A stretch of 64,000 nucleotides of DNA from Apoda limacodes (lineage: Eukaryota; Arthropoda; Insecta; Lepidoptera; Limacodidae): positions 22,315,153-22,379,152 of the forward strand of contig OX291545.1 of assembly GCA_946406115.1 (NCBI GenBank), in the 5' to 3' direction. Shown piece by piece: positions 1-10,009 of the stretch (position 1 is the first letter of the stretch; each line of letters starts with the position of its first letter). Both the position numbers and the translations under genes were made by a program. The notes under the pieces are model-generated. The model did not search any database and was not told the origin of the DNA. It worked only from the letters and a program-made list of their open reading frames with translations.

Positions 1-406
1 TACGTAGATAGTTAAAGATTATTTGACATTCTTCGAAATAAGACAGTAAAATATTCTTCGATAATGATGTTTTCGGCACTTTGTTAGATTTTCGCCAGTT
101 ATGAAATCTTCGTAGCATTTTTAATATAAATGCCTCAACTTATTATAGGGAGCAGGAGGAGACGGGAAGAAGGAGGTAATATTTAATGTGTACATTCCAA
201 GGTACTATGTGACGTGGACAGTTTTAATTTCAATAATTAAACGATAAAAAACTTTAAATAGAAAAAAACCCTGACTGCAAGAAGTAAACAAGTGCCCCTG
301 AAACATACCAAATATGTAACTAAATAAATGTAATGTACACCTCCACATTTTTTTTTTTTATTTACAGCTCTTGAATGTTATTTTTTTCTATTTTTTTTAC
401 TCGCGA
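1..406. other. Unassigned A+T-rich sequence
   Basis: I see no gene here. The stretch is A+T-rich with homopolymer runs, including a long T run near 350, and has no recognisable coding or repeat signature. Confidence 0.5.
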
Positions 407-480
407 GCGAGTTCAAAAATATATGACACTTAAAGTAAATACTCAAGTTTACTTTAAGTGTACTATATTTTTGAACTCGC
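407..480. repeat. 33-bp-arm hairpin (near-perfect inverted repeat)
   Basis: The left arm 407-439 and right arm 448-480 are reverse complements with two mismatches, separated by an 8-base spacer. The arms begin and end with GCGAGTTCAAAAATATA. This looks like a foldback or MITE relic. No flanking target duplication is obvious and no second copy was noticed in the window. Confidence 0.75.
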
Positions 481-594
481 TTTTTAAAACCCTTTATTTT
501 GATACCTAACGCGAGGTCTAGAAAAAATATTTTAATAGTATCAGCCATTTTGATTTTTTAGCAAGTTTAATAGAAGAAAAAAGGTCAAGTGTGA

Positions 595-1205
595 GTCGGA
601 TTCAAGCAACAAGGCTGAACCGATTGTAATAAAATTTTGGTATGTTTTTATGCACACGCCGGGGAATGTTTTTGAGAAAGAGTCGGACTCGCGCTACAGT
701 GGTTGACCAATCTCGGCTGTTTAACAGCTAGCTTTTTCATCATGGTTTCCAATTGTCGGCAATACAGATCTGCCGTAATCGTCTGGCCAGATCTTAGGAA
801 GCTGTAGTGGATGATACCAACGCTGGTCCACCAGAACGTTTTTTTGAGACAACTTTCGCCTGGGCATGATTTAGCCGGTTCTCCTGGATTTAACCACTGT
901 GATGAGAGTTTTCGATTAACCATTTTTCATCACAAGTAATGATACGATTCAAAATCCCCTCGTTATTGTTACGGTTAAGTAACATGACACAGCAGTCGAC
1001 GCGTGTTTGTTAGTTGTTTGCTTCACTTACTTCATGCGGTACCCAATTTTCAAGCATTTTCACTTTTCCAATTTGTTTCAAATGATTCAAAATGGTTTTA
1101 TCACTGACATCGAAGCCTGCAGCTAACTCTGACATGGTTTGAGAGGAATCCGATTCCACGATCACTTTTAATTAACTTGGGTCTCCGGCCGTCCACGAGG
1201 TTTGT
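595..1205 (-). pseudogene. Mariner-family transposase remnant
   Basis: Read on the minus strand, this encodes broken pieces of a mariner (Tc1/mariner superfamily) transposase, the enzyme that cuts and pastes the element at TA sites. From about 1143 downwards the N-terminal DNA-binding part is visible (TMSELAAGFDVSDKTILNHL, then IGKVK and ENWVPHE), followed by ITCDEKW, which carries the first catalytic Asp. A frame change then leads to the segment from 923 down: SSQWLNPGEPAKSCP, a WW core and GQTITADLYCRQLE. The region where the second catalytic Asp (HDNARPH in relatives) should lie, near 655-690, is scrambled, and the C-terminus is lost. In-frame stops and at least two frameshifts make it non-functional. 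Terminal inverted repeats were not found, so the element limits are unknown. Family identity is firm; subfamily is not assigned. Confidence 0.85.
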
Positions 1206-1559
1206 TCTGGAAGTTAAAATTTCCAGATAAATTAGATTAGAAATAAGAATAAATTTGAATTTGGAATTCTTAACCAAACGCCGGTTTTTTGAGATCAAAG
1301 TGACCAGTTCTATAAAACATCAATTTTATATGTAAAGACCTAATATTTTCATTTCATCTATTCGACAAACATTGATTGGTTCGCCACTAGGCGGGAGCAA
1401 AGTGTGTGTTAGCTCCCACTCCCGAAGCTGGTAGTAATGAATTTTGATTTTTGATAGAAAAAATAGGAAACAGCGTCCTTGGTTTTTACTGTTTTTAACA
1501 ATAGGTCATCTAGTCATGAGTTGTGTCTAAAATTTTAGCTTTTTGTTTCTATTTTCGTA
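1206..1559. other. Unassigned sequence next to the mariner remnant
   Basis: No coding similarity was recognised. Part of this may be the 5' end of the mariner element, but no terminal repeat could be identified. Confidence 0.4.
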
Positions 1560-1790
1560 GAGGGGGATAAAAAGTAGAGTGTATCACGCGGTCACAAAAT
1601 ATTTTTAGCTTTTAGCAGGCGACGTATATTAAGCCCCTCACTGCACTCAGGATACTACTTTATAATCCCTTGCTATGCTCGGGATTCTACTTTAAAATCA
1701 TTGGCTACGTTCTGGATTCAAAAAAGCTACCCCGCCATAAAAAATATATTACTCTCTTGTAACCATCCCCAGATACATATGTCAAAAGTT
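1560..1790. repeat. Dispersed repeat, copy 1 (relative near 44450)
   Basis: The phrase around 'gataaaaagtagagtgtatcacgcggtcacaaaat' has a diverged relative at about 44455-44505, both followed by loosely periodic 'ggattc...' units. The internal units at about 1640-1720 resemble each other (TACTTTATAATC / TACTTTAAAATC). The family is unassigned. Confidence 0.4.
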
Positions 1791-1942
1791 TTGGGTTCTG
1801 TGAGATACTAAGATGATTTTTGCAGGGTTCTAATTTTTTTTTTAAGTCAACATACGCATACAACCATAAAAACTTGCCGATGGGCCATTTTTACGGTGCC
1901 GAGCATAATGGGCAAAAACGAAATACTTAAAAGCTTCGACAC

Positions 1943-1964
1943 ATCCGTCCGTCCGTCCGTCCGT
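1943..1964. repeat. (CCGT)n microsatellite
   Basis: Five tandem CCGT units. Such tracts lie near the ends of the GTTCCGTAC-type moth repeat, so this may be a decayed copy end. Confidence 0.7.
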
Positions 1965-2448
1965 TTGTAAGTATGTCACAGATCTATAATTTAAAGAAAA
2001 TTCTAAGGAAATTATATATAAAGGTGTGTGAACCCCATACTTCCAAACCGCGTTTTTTTGAAAAGCTGAAGATCTTTATACTTGTATGTTTGCGTAGCTT
2101 TACGTTATTTTCACAGAAGGAGTTATCTAGTGCCTGGATACACACCCAGACCACAACGAGGGAGACACTCGTTTCATAAACCACTTTTTAAAATCCTTCG
2201 TAACAGTATCAGGACTAAAGTGGTTTTATATAAATGAGTCATGAATATTAGCATTTTTAGTGAAAGAGTGACAGAGCGGTAAAATGAAAGATCCATAGTC
2301 AGAATAATGGGGTATCTATACAAAATACAAGGAGTAGGTTAGGATTGGTCACGAGAAAATCTGAAATTACATTAAAAATACAACAGAATTGAGCACCTTC
2401 TCCTTTTTTGAAGTCTGTGATTGGTTGCTTAATTATAGCCATTATAGG

Positions 2449-2455
2449 TATAAAA
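2449..2455 (+). promoter_or_regulatory. Candidate TATA box for the 2618 gene
   Basis: TATAAAA lies about 160 bases before the coding start. It is the best core-promoter match upstream, and transcription from about 2480 would fit a short non-coding first exon plus an intron ending at 2617. The assignment rests on motif and position only. Confidence 0.35.
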
Positions 2456-2602
2456 TCACTGTTCTTGACTGTAATGTCTTTTCTTATAATAGGGCTACAT
2501 TTTACGCCACTACGACTTTAGGAAAAAAACAAATGTTTGCAGCACAACTAGCTATTCTCTATGTATTTATATTGTATTTATTTTCACTATCTATACTAGT
2601 TG

Positions 2603-2617
2603 TTTTATTTTTCTCAG
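2603..2617 (+). promoter_or_regulatory. Probable 3' splice site immediately before the start codon
   Basis: A pyrimidine-rich tract ends in CAG directly before ATG at 2618. Upstream ATGs (for example 2533) open in a different frame and overlap the coding start, which would be harmful if this DNA were exonic. An intron in the 5' leader ending here removes that problem. The donor is not identified. Confidence 0.55.
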
Positions 2618-3412
2618 ATGACGATGTTGCTTATTCCGTTTTTCCTCGCTGCTCTCTGCGATTTGCAGGCCATCGTAGTTGCCGACGATAAGCTAACGCC
2701 ATGCGTGAAGTGGACGGACGGTCAAATGTACAGAGAAGATGTCCTTATGACTGACTTGGACCATCCAAGTCGTTTAACTGTCGACCACGCCACAAATACG
2801 CTGTATTTCAATCAATATTACCGAGAAATTAAAGCGTACAAGTGTGCTAAGTTTAACTTGGACACTAAAACGTACGGCGTCATAGAAGAGTTAGTCGGTA
2901 CATGCTGGATAACCGTCGACCAGTCTAGTGGTAAGAAATATGCCGGCTGCAGGAACGATGCAGGCCGTGGTGGGTTATTTGAGTACGACCCCAATATCTG
3001 CCAGTTTAAGTTGATCGCTGAGGAGGGCAAAGATATTGAGTTCGTTTACTTTAGTGACGTTCTCTTTTACGCCATCCATCCTGTGGGGACGGTGCATGCA
3101 TATGTAGATGGGCGAGGGCAACGTTTATCGGATATCGATGCAACCGGCGTAAAACAATTAGTCATTGAAAACGAGGATATAGTTTTTTACAACGTCACTG
3201 GACTATATCGTAAAGAACCGATATTCGCCATTGTTCAAACTGATAATACCACTATAATAGCAGTGACTGTAGACGCAAAAGGTAAATTTTGGTATGCCGA
3301 CAACAGTACGAGTCACCTCGGCTTAACCTCCGATAAGGACAACAATTTAATTTTCGCAGATTGGACGTCGTCGGACAGTTATTACATTTATCGCAGATTT
3401 AGATGTGATTAG
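2618..3412 (+). CDS. Ommochrome-binding-protein-like secreted protein
   Basis: This 264-residue frame is the only convincing intact host gene in the window. The start ATG at 2618 (or 2624, two codons on) is followed by a hydrophobic signal peptide (LLIPFFLAALCDLQAIVVA), so the product should be secreted. The mature part matches the layout of Manduca ommochrome-binding protein, a haemolymph protein that carries ommochrome pigment: an early Cys-Val segment, REDVLMTDLDHPSRL, then DHATNTLYFNQY, and repeated beta-propeller-like strands with D.N..Y or D..G.FWYAD patterns up to the end. Length agrees with that family (about 270 residues). There are about six Cys in the mature chain and three N-glycosylation motifs (NVT, NTT, NST). 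The coding part is a single exon; an intron probably ends just before the ATG. No neighbour is functionally linked. Pigment binding is inferred from family resemblance, not from identified ligand residues. Confidence 0.75.
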   Translation: MTMLLIPFFLAALCDLQAIVVADDKLTPCVKWTDGQMYREDVLMTDLDHPSRLTVDHATNTLYFNQYYREIKAYKCAKFNLDTKTYGVIEELVGTCWITVDQSSGKKYAGCRNDAGRGGLFEYDPNICQFKLIAEEGKDIEFVYFSDVLFYAIHPVGTVHAYVDGRGQRLSDIDATGVKQLVIENEDIVFYNVTGLYRKEPIFAIVQTDNTTIIAVTVDAKGKFWYADNSTSHLGLTSDKDNNLIFADWTSSDSYYIYRRFRCD

Positions 3413-3429
3413 ATTTACAATCTTTGTAT

Positions 3430-4175
3430 TTAACAGACTAGGAATATAAAAAAAAACTGCAATAATATCCATCTTTACCATATATGTATATATAGAACTT
3501 AGTATTCATTGTTCACAAAATATCAGACACTGTGTGAAAAGGCATAAAAATATCACTTATCATGACATACTCCAACTCCAACGGTAAATTCTCTATCATG
3601 GAAAAAAACCGACTAATACTTGACGTTTTCAAGTAGCCTATGTCCTTCCCCGGGACTCAAAATATCTCCATGCCAAATTTCATTTTGATAGGTACAGCGG
3701 TTTGAGCGTGAAGAGTTAACAGACAGAGTTACTTTCGCATTTATAATATTTATTATATTCTTGGACAGTATGGATAGTTTTAAGTATGTGTCAGTTTATA
3801 TGTATACATACAATTGTGCAAGATTATATTCATGATGGCGCTAATGCCACCAAAACTATAAAATCTGAATTCCTTCACACGATTGACGATAATTGCCGCT
3901 TCACATGGTGCGCCCGCTATGCTACATAAAAACAGAAAATAATAATTGACATGTGTTTGACTTTGTTTTTAGTAGCTTACTAACTTATTTATATTACCTA
4001 CTAAGTGTTTCAATACATATTGTATGCTTGTTAGATGATTATCAAAGTATTGTATTATTACTTTAAATAGAACTTCTTGCCAGCTCTTTTTGGCAGAAAT
4101 TAACATTGTTTACATTGTATCGACGATTCAAAAGTGTTCTCAGAAACCTATTTGAATAACTATTGTTTTATTTGA
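3430..4175 (-). repeat. Dispersed moth repeat, copy 1 (copy 2 at 23180-23790)
   Basis: About 700 bases align along their whole length with 23180-23790. Shared landmarks include ATATCAGACACTGT, GGCATAAAAATA, AACTCCAACGGTAAAT, a central 'TGACAAACAGACAGAGTTACTTTCG'-like part and ACGATTGACGAT. The central part (3560-3750, minus) is the common moth motif '...GCGAAAGTAACTCTGTCTGTTA'. The right end (about 4085-4175) ends like a LINE 3' end: GACGATTCAAAAGTG and then TTTGATTTGATTTATA. The strand is given for the central motif; the end reads plus, so this is probably composite. Confidence 0.7.
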
Positions 4176-4191
4176 TTTGATTTATATAAAT

Positions 4192-4677
4192 AAAAAAAAA
4201 CCGGTTAAATGCGAATCGGACAAGCCCCGTAAAAGATTGTACTAAGGGAAAAACTTAGATAACTTAGCTGTTGGAAAACTGTTGTGCCAATACATCGACA
4301 TAGGTCGCTGTTATGTTTTCATCTGCAAATAAGTTAATGATTCCACCAAAAAAAAACGGTTCTCGGATTTTTCCCTTTACTTGCGCTACATAGCATTGCT
4401 TCTTGTCAAATTTCAGGATTCTGGGTTAACGGGAAGTACTCTATAGGTTTTGATTACTTGTGAGCGTCAAAATATGCGGCATAAACGTTGCATAAACGGC
4501 CGCATTTTGATTGCGCTTACTTAGAAATTTGTTTTTTTCACTGCTAGAAGGGATTAAAGACATGAGTATTTGATATGAATTTCAGCTTAATACCTCTACG
4601 CATTTTTGAAAAAAAGGGTTTTAACAGACAACAAGGTGTTTCGTTTTTTTTCTTTTGATGTACGGAACCCTAAAAAT
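4192..4677 (+). repeat. GTTCCGTAC-family interspersed repeat
   Basis: The copy opens with AAAAACCGGTTAAATGCGAATCGG, a diverged form of the moth-wide ACCGGCCAAGTGCGAGTCGG head, and closes with TGTACGGAACCCTAAAAAT. A related copy occupies 22772-23110: both share 'GTACCCAATAGGTTTTGATT'-like and 'AGTATTTGATA...TTTCA' blocks. It has no coding capacity and is best viewed as a non-autonomous element; the class is not certain. Confidence 0.7.
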
Positions 4678-4879
4678 ACAGCAACTTATGACATTGACAT
4701 CAGCTAAGACCTTTCGATACATAATAAAAGATATAATTGTTCTTATTAAGTGATAAGATGAATGCTGTAATATGATAAATTATGAGAATGCCGAGCGCTT
4801 GGGGGTTTCGTTACAAGCAAGTCAACCAGAATGACCATCAAAGGAGTCTTGAAATGAGCCCCGATGATCAATCTGGATG

Positions 4880-5410
4880 ATGTCTCGATAGCGGCCGTCT
4901 CCAGCGCTTGGGCACTGTTGTTGGGGCTGCATGCGCGGTCGGCGGGCGACAGGGCAACTAATTGCTTCAAGAATATTGCCAGGGTGTCAACAACATCCTG
5001 ACGACTTAAATACGAGACACTCAAGCTCATATACAAGCCGCACTTTTGGCGCGATGATCGTGTTTGCTACCGCAGTGTGGTGCCATAGGGTTCAAATCCA
5101 CGTGTTCCGTAGTGCACTGCTAAAGTAACATACTGCTGGACATATGGCAGGAACGTTGGGCAACATCCAACAAAGGAAGGGAATTGTTTTCCTTCTTTCC
5201 AAATTTAGGTAAACGTATGAAAGCGAAGTATGGTAACATACTATTAACTGTCCCAAATACTAGGCGGACATGAAATCTTCACATTGATATTGAACGACGT
5301 GAGACTGTGCGTGACAGAAGCAAGTGTGAATGTGGCGCAAGCAAGGAAACTTGCGATCACGTATTGTGGAGTTACTCCCTGGACATCGGCATACATAAAT
5401 TATTATTCTA
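4880..5410 (+). pseudogene. R1-type non-LTR retrotransposon fragment (end of RT / C-terminal zinc knuckle)
   Basis: Plus-strand pieces match the C-terminal part of R1-like LINE ORF2. Around 5055-5128 the frame gives FATAVWCHRVQIHVFRSALLK, like the 'LYGA.VW...R...' segment after the polymerase core. Around 5140-5260 comes W-Q-E-R-W-(A)-T-S-N-K-G-R-E-L-F-S-F-F-P. A stop at about 5268 is followed by a frame reading CECGASKETCDHVLW, the Cys-rich knuckle of these proteins. Stops and frameshifts break it and the polymerase catalytic core is absent. The assignment to the R1/LOA side of the LINE tree is by motif memory. Confidence 0.6.
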
Positions 5411-5419
5411 GTATTTATT

Positions 5420-6600
5420 GATTTATATACTATACCATCAAACACCTGCGATTTTCTTAGGAACTAACAGCTCAATTTTAGACACTCCTTTCGTGTCTGC
5501 TTGCCCGTTTAGACATAACGGTTGTAAGGAGCAGTCTTGGGTACACCAACATTGAACACCATAACACCTAATATGGCCTACATATAACCTTCCTCAATAA
5601 GCTTTTAGAGATTTTTTAAAATCATTTCACTTAGCGCTTTAATTAAATATATATTAATTTTTTACGCACTAACTTTTTATAGTACAGTGCAACAAACTTT
5701 TTCTTGTAAGTTCCTAGTGTCGTTGTAAGTACACACCATTTCAATATGGCGACTGTATGTAGCTTTGATTTACGTATAATTTAAAATCTTTTGTCCACGG
5801 CGTATCCACTACCGACACGCGCTTGACCTTTATTTTACTTTATTTTATTTTTTTCGCGATTTTATAAGATTTATATGAATAACTGTCTTTCTGTAACTTT
5901 AATATTGCCGCCAGCGTCCTCTGATCCCTGACACAAATTATTCTAGTATAGGAATCAGAAGTTTCTTGATTTATACAATACCATGAATCTACTAAGAACA
6001 ATTTGCTAGTTATTATACTAGGACAAAGATTTTAAATGAAGAAGTTATTATTATTATTTTATAATACTAACATTATTTTCAATAGTGGGAAAGGATTATG
6101 ATGTTAATTTTTGTCAAGCAAATCTTTTCGTCTACTATCTATTTGACATTTCTTTACAAATTACCTATGGCAACAAAATAGTTATTTATGATATCAGTGC
6201 GGTAAGTTAGTTATTACAAAAGAGTAGATGAATGTTACCATAGTCACAAGTTTGTAATTAACAATTCCGCACGAATGTCATACAACGTTTTTCAACACAT
6301 TTGCGAGAAAACATTATAATTTATCAGTAATTAAATAAACTTTTTCATTCGACTGTTTTAATAGCAAATTAGAAATTATACGTAGTAAGTAATAGTAATA
6401 TTTGAACAATTATTGGAATTTAGTAAAACTTGCTGCTTTGGAAGTATAATCGACAGACTGACATTATTAATTTTACATGTATTATGTTGAACGGAAGAAT
6501 GAGGCGTAAAGAACTACATCTTTCGTCTCTTTTTCTATGAGTATTAAAGTGAGTTCGATCCAAAGAGGTTCGATCGTGATTAAAAAAAACCGTAAAGGAT
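5420..6600. other. Unassigned A+T-rich sequence
   Basis: No gene or repeat family was recognised. It holds A+T-rich DNA with short open frames only. Confidence 0.5.
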
Positions 6601-6659
6601 ACGCACGGTGCCACACAACGAAGCGTGCGGTTTACCGCACATTCCGTTGTATGGTGCGT
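6601..6659. repeat. Short palindrome (MITE-like)
   Basis: The sequence starts ACGCACGGTGCCACACAACG and ends in its reverse complement, CGTTGTATGGTGCGT, meeting at GTGCGGT/TTACCGCAC in the centre. The whole 59 bases fold back on themselves with a few mismatches and one small indel. Likely a miniature foldback element. Confidence 0.65.
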
Positions 6660-7796
6660 AATTTTGAACTTTCGAAGAATGTATACAAGCTTCGTAAATG
6701 CAATTTTTAATCAAATGTGTTGAAATAAATTTTAAAGGCGTTTTAAAGAAATAATGAACTAATCGTGATTTTTTTACATAAATTGTATTTACGTAAATGC
6801 AGTCAAATATCCTATACTTTCCCTCCTAGTACGATAGGTACTAGACTATCGTTCGCAGTAGAGATCTAACTGGTAAAAAAATGGTATTTGTACCACTTTT
6901 TAAAACCAGATTCCTTACATTTAAATATGAAGCAGACTTCTTTTATGGATTTTATGAATGTTGAACCTTGAAGTCTTGAGCTATAAGTTAACTGCAGTAT
7001 ACAGAATCTTGGTTTATGTTATGAACGTACAAATGTGTTAGAGCGTCTTATTTTGCCGCAATAAAAAGAAAATTAAGCCATGCACAACTCCAGCCATTTC
7101 ATCTCGGAGCTTTAATATTTAACGTGACTTCTTTTGGTGAACCATAGTTTGACGTTCAGACACTGCCATTTTCATTAGCCGCTTATTACCTAAGAGTTCT
7201 CCAAGACACCATTACGGTGAAAATTCTTGAGGGTATGAATGATGGATTTACTTTTATGAGTACCATGCAGATATTGTGCTGTTTTGTTATATTATTAAAA
7301 AATTATCAACACTATTTCATTTCTAAAATATCTGTCATGATAGGAAAATCTATAATAGTGTTTTCTATATATGAATGTCGAGCCCATATCCAGAATTAAA
7401 AAGCAATGGCGATCAACTACGTTTACATATTAATTACTAGCAAATGTAAAGTCTATATCTGGTGTGGCATGCGGTACCACACTATAGACAGCGAATTGGA
7501 AGTTTGTGGATGTATGTATGGCTGATACGCACTACCTCTCGATAAAGTTAACCTGTGCAATTTACTCACCAAATCCTCATGCATCTGTTTCTCCAATGCA
7601 ATGCAGAGGGAAATTGCTGGCCAGCACTAACAGCGCAAACTCCAAAACAAACACAAGAAGCATCTCTCGATGTACAGCTAATCACGAGCCGACTTCAAAG
7701 GGCAATATTGACTGCAGTCCACGAATCAACGACACAATCACTTGGCATTACTTACACTATAAGCATTACGGCGCAACCAGTAACTATAGTATAATA
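6660..7796. other. Unassigned A+T-rich sequence
   Basis: I see no supported gene. Open frames at about 7217-7399 and 7506-7797 lack recognisable similarity, and the second runs into a LINE fragment. Confidence 0.45.
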
Positions 7797-7925
7797 TTTT
7801 TTATTTATACAACTAAGGTGGCAAACAAGCTTACGGTCCGCCTGATGGTAAGCGGTCACAGTAGCATATGGACGATTGCAACACCAGGAGTATCACGCAC
7901 GCGTTGCCAACTTTTTAAAAATCAA
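7797..7925 (-). mobile_element. LINE A 3'-end fragment
   Basis: The stretch reading 'ACTAAGGTGGCAAACAAGC' then 'GGTCCGCCTGATGGTAAGCGG' on the plus strand is the reverse complement of the 3' end of LINE A, best seen at 15925-16120. It ends within the codons for the C-terminal FFKKEVIGFL block. It is 5'-truncated. Confidence 0.8.
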
Positions 7926-8029
7926 AGAACTTATTAAGTATTATTGATATACTTACTTATTAATATTATAACTTATTGATATACTTTAAGCTTGCAAAAT
8001 TCCTAACGTAATCAGAGTGGAAAAAAGAC

Positions 8030-8345
8030 CCACAGTGAGCTAATGTAACTTAACTTTTGACGTTTTTTTAAGTGGCTATATGCCTTTCTTGAAGGTTTAC
8101 GCTATGTCTATTCCAAATTTCATCGCAATTAGCTTCGCTGTTCAGCCGAATTCCTATTAACCCACTGTGCTTTAATCCGGTTAGCATTTAACCTTTTTAG
8201 GTAGCCTACTATATCCTTCTTCTAGGTGCAAGCAAACCTTGCTTCTTGATCGGTTAAGTAGTTTAACCTTGCAGAAGCAACAGACAGCTGACTGTATGTT
8301 TTTTTCTTTATCACGATTTTCAGAGAAACGTTCGCATTTATAATA
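8030..8345 (-). repeat. Degenerate copies of the 'GCGAAAGTAAC' moth repeat
   Basis: The order 'TTGACGTTTT...TAGCCTA.TATCCTT...CAAATTTCATC...TTTATAATA' on the plus strand matches the centre of the repeats at 3560-3750 and 23290-23470. Two partial copies seem to follow each other (about 8050-8160 and 8185-8345). Confidence 0.5.
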
Positions 8346-8427
8346 AAAGGACGAAACGGAATTATGGATAGGAGTAATTTGATCCATAAACTGTGTTTAC
8401 AACTAAGGTTTTTGTTCAATGCAATGC

Positions 8428-8887
8428 AGTTAAGGCGCTCACTGTGCAAACACTTTTGAAACTTGCAGTAAATTAGTGACAGTTAAGGTGCTCACTGTGC
8501 AGACACTTTTAAAACTTGCAGTAAATTAGTGACAGTTAAGGTGCTCACTGTGCAGACACTTTTGAAACTTGCAGTAAATTAGTGACAGTTAAGGTGCTCA
8601 CTGTGCAGACACTTTTAAAACTTGCAGTAAATTAGTGACAGTTAAGGTGCTCACTGTGCAGACACTTTTGAAACTTGCAGTAAATTAGTGACAGTTAAGG
8701 TGCTCACTGTGCAGACACTTTTAAAACTTGCAGTAAATTAGTGACAGTTAAGGTGCTCACTGTGCAGACACTTTTAAAACTTGCAGTAAATTAGTGACAG
8801 TTAAGGTGCTCTCTGTGCAGACACTTTTGAAACTTGCAGAAAATTTGTGACAGGGTGCTCACTGTGCAGACACTTTTGAAACTTGCC
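8428..8887. repeat. 53-bp tandem repeat array, about 8.7 copies
   Basis: The unit AGTTAAGGTGCTCACTGTGC... recurs every 53 bases; for example ACTTGCAGTA begins at 8461 and again at 8514. Copies are nearly identical. At the position after ACACTTTT the copies read G,A,G,A,G,A,A,G,G, so the first six alternate, which suggests growth of the array by 106-bp dimers. The last copies are the most diverged (CTCTGTG, AAAATTTGTG, and a small deletion before GGTGCTC). Confidence 0.95.
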
Positions 8888-8889
8888 AC

Positions 8890-9850
8890 TATGACAATTT
8901 TGTAAATTATTAACAGTAAGATGGATTTGTTTATTCGAAATACTAATGGTGTCAGCTATCTCCTTAACAGTAAATCTCCATTCAATAAAATTGAGTCACA
9001 TATTTTTTTATGTTATTATCGTGATTAACGTCTAAAATTAGCAGCTAATTGTTGCCTTCAATCACAACCATTTGTCAGTCACGTAAGAATAATACCATAG
9101 TACAAGAAAAAATGTATACTTTCCTTTATAAACCACTTTCTTTTTAAAAAAACAACAACCAAACTAAATACATATAAATTATAAACAAAAAAAACTTTTG
9201 TTTAAAAAAAAAAAACAGTTCTTTAGCGATAAAAAACAAACCGCGGGACCGATTTTGCTAAAATTCTTTTCAGATCTAAGTCATGACGTGGCGTATCGAT
9301 TGTATGGTCAAGAGACAAATTGGTCCATTGGTTCTTAAGATATCGAAGGGGGAAAAAAAAGCTAACATACACCACACACACTCAGGCACATACAAACACA
9401 CACAGAAATCACTCTGAAAATTATGGCAAACGATTCTCCTTGTTTCCAAACGTAAATTTAGCGATTTCGATTTTGGAACCTATTTTAATAACTTCCCTTA
9501 ATAGAAGTTATTAAATTTAACGTAATCCCTTTTATAATATTCTATGAGACAAAAATCCTATGTTTAGTAGTAACTTTGTTGATTTTTCAAGCATCAAAAC
9601 CTCCTTGCATCGTACTCTATGGTGTAAGGTGCAAGCATTAAAAATTTAAAAAATCCAATATTGCATAGGTGAAATAAAAATAAAGGCCATGGTACTGTAC
9701 TTCTTTGCAGTTATATATGTTAATTCTTGTATCCTACATGCACCAGTCACACCAAACATTAAAGAACCTAAAAAAATAAATTAAGTTCAACACACAACAC
9801 AGGCTGAAGTCGCGTAGCTAATTAAAATTATTTTAACTAACCTTAGTAGC
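8890..9850. other. Unassigned A+T-rich sequence with a short CA-rich tract
   Basis: No gene was recognised. A CA-rich tract lies at about 9370-9410, and A runs are frequent. Confidence 0.45.
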
Positions 9851-10009
9851 CAGATATTGGGCCTGTGTTACTAAATTTGAACCAGTATACTGGCCAGTAC
9901 GGTCTGACGTCATTATCTATCGTCAAATTGCTGACTGTTTCGACATATGACGTCACACCGTACTGGCCAGTATGCTGGTTCAAATTTAGGAACACAGGCT
10001 GGTTATCTG
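9851..10009. mobile_element. Palindromic MITE
   Basis: Arms 9861-9913 and 9947-9999 are reverse complements over 53 bases with about four mismatches, around a 33-base centre. The outermost CAGATA / TATCTG (9851-9856 and 10004-10009) extend the match after a short mismatch. The arms begin GCCTGTGTT. It abuts the end of the Crypton remnant on its right. No convincing target duplication could be read, so insertion into the Crypton is likely but unproven. Confidence 0.8.

Noticed and set aside
2600..2617. Upstream extension of the ommochrome-binding-like frame to 2600
   Set aside because: The codon at 2600 is TTG, and the stretch is a pyrimidine-rich splice acceptor, so ATG at 2618 is the better start.
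7506..7937. 143-codon plus frame
   Set aside because: Its C-terminal part is the antisense of a LINE A fragment and the rest resembles no known protein.
8428..8887. CRISPR-like array
   Set aside because: There are no unique spacers between units and the DNA is eukaryotic; it is a plain tandem array.
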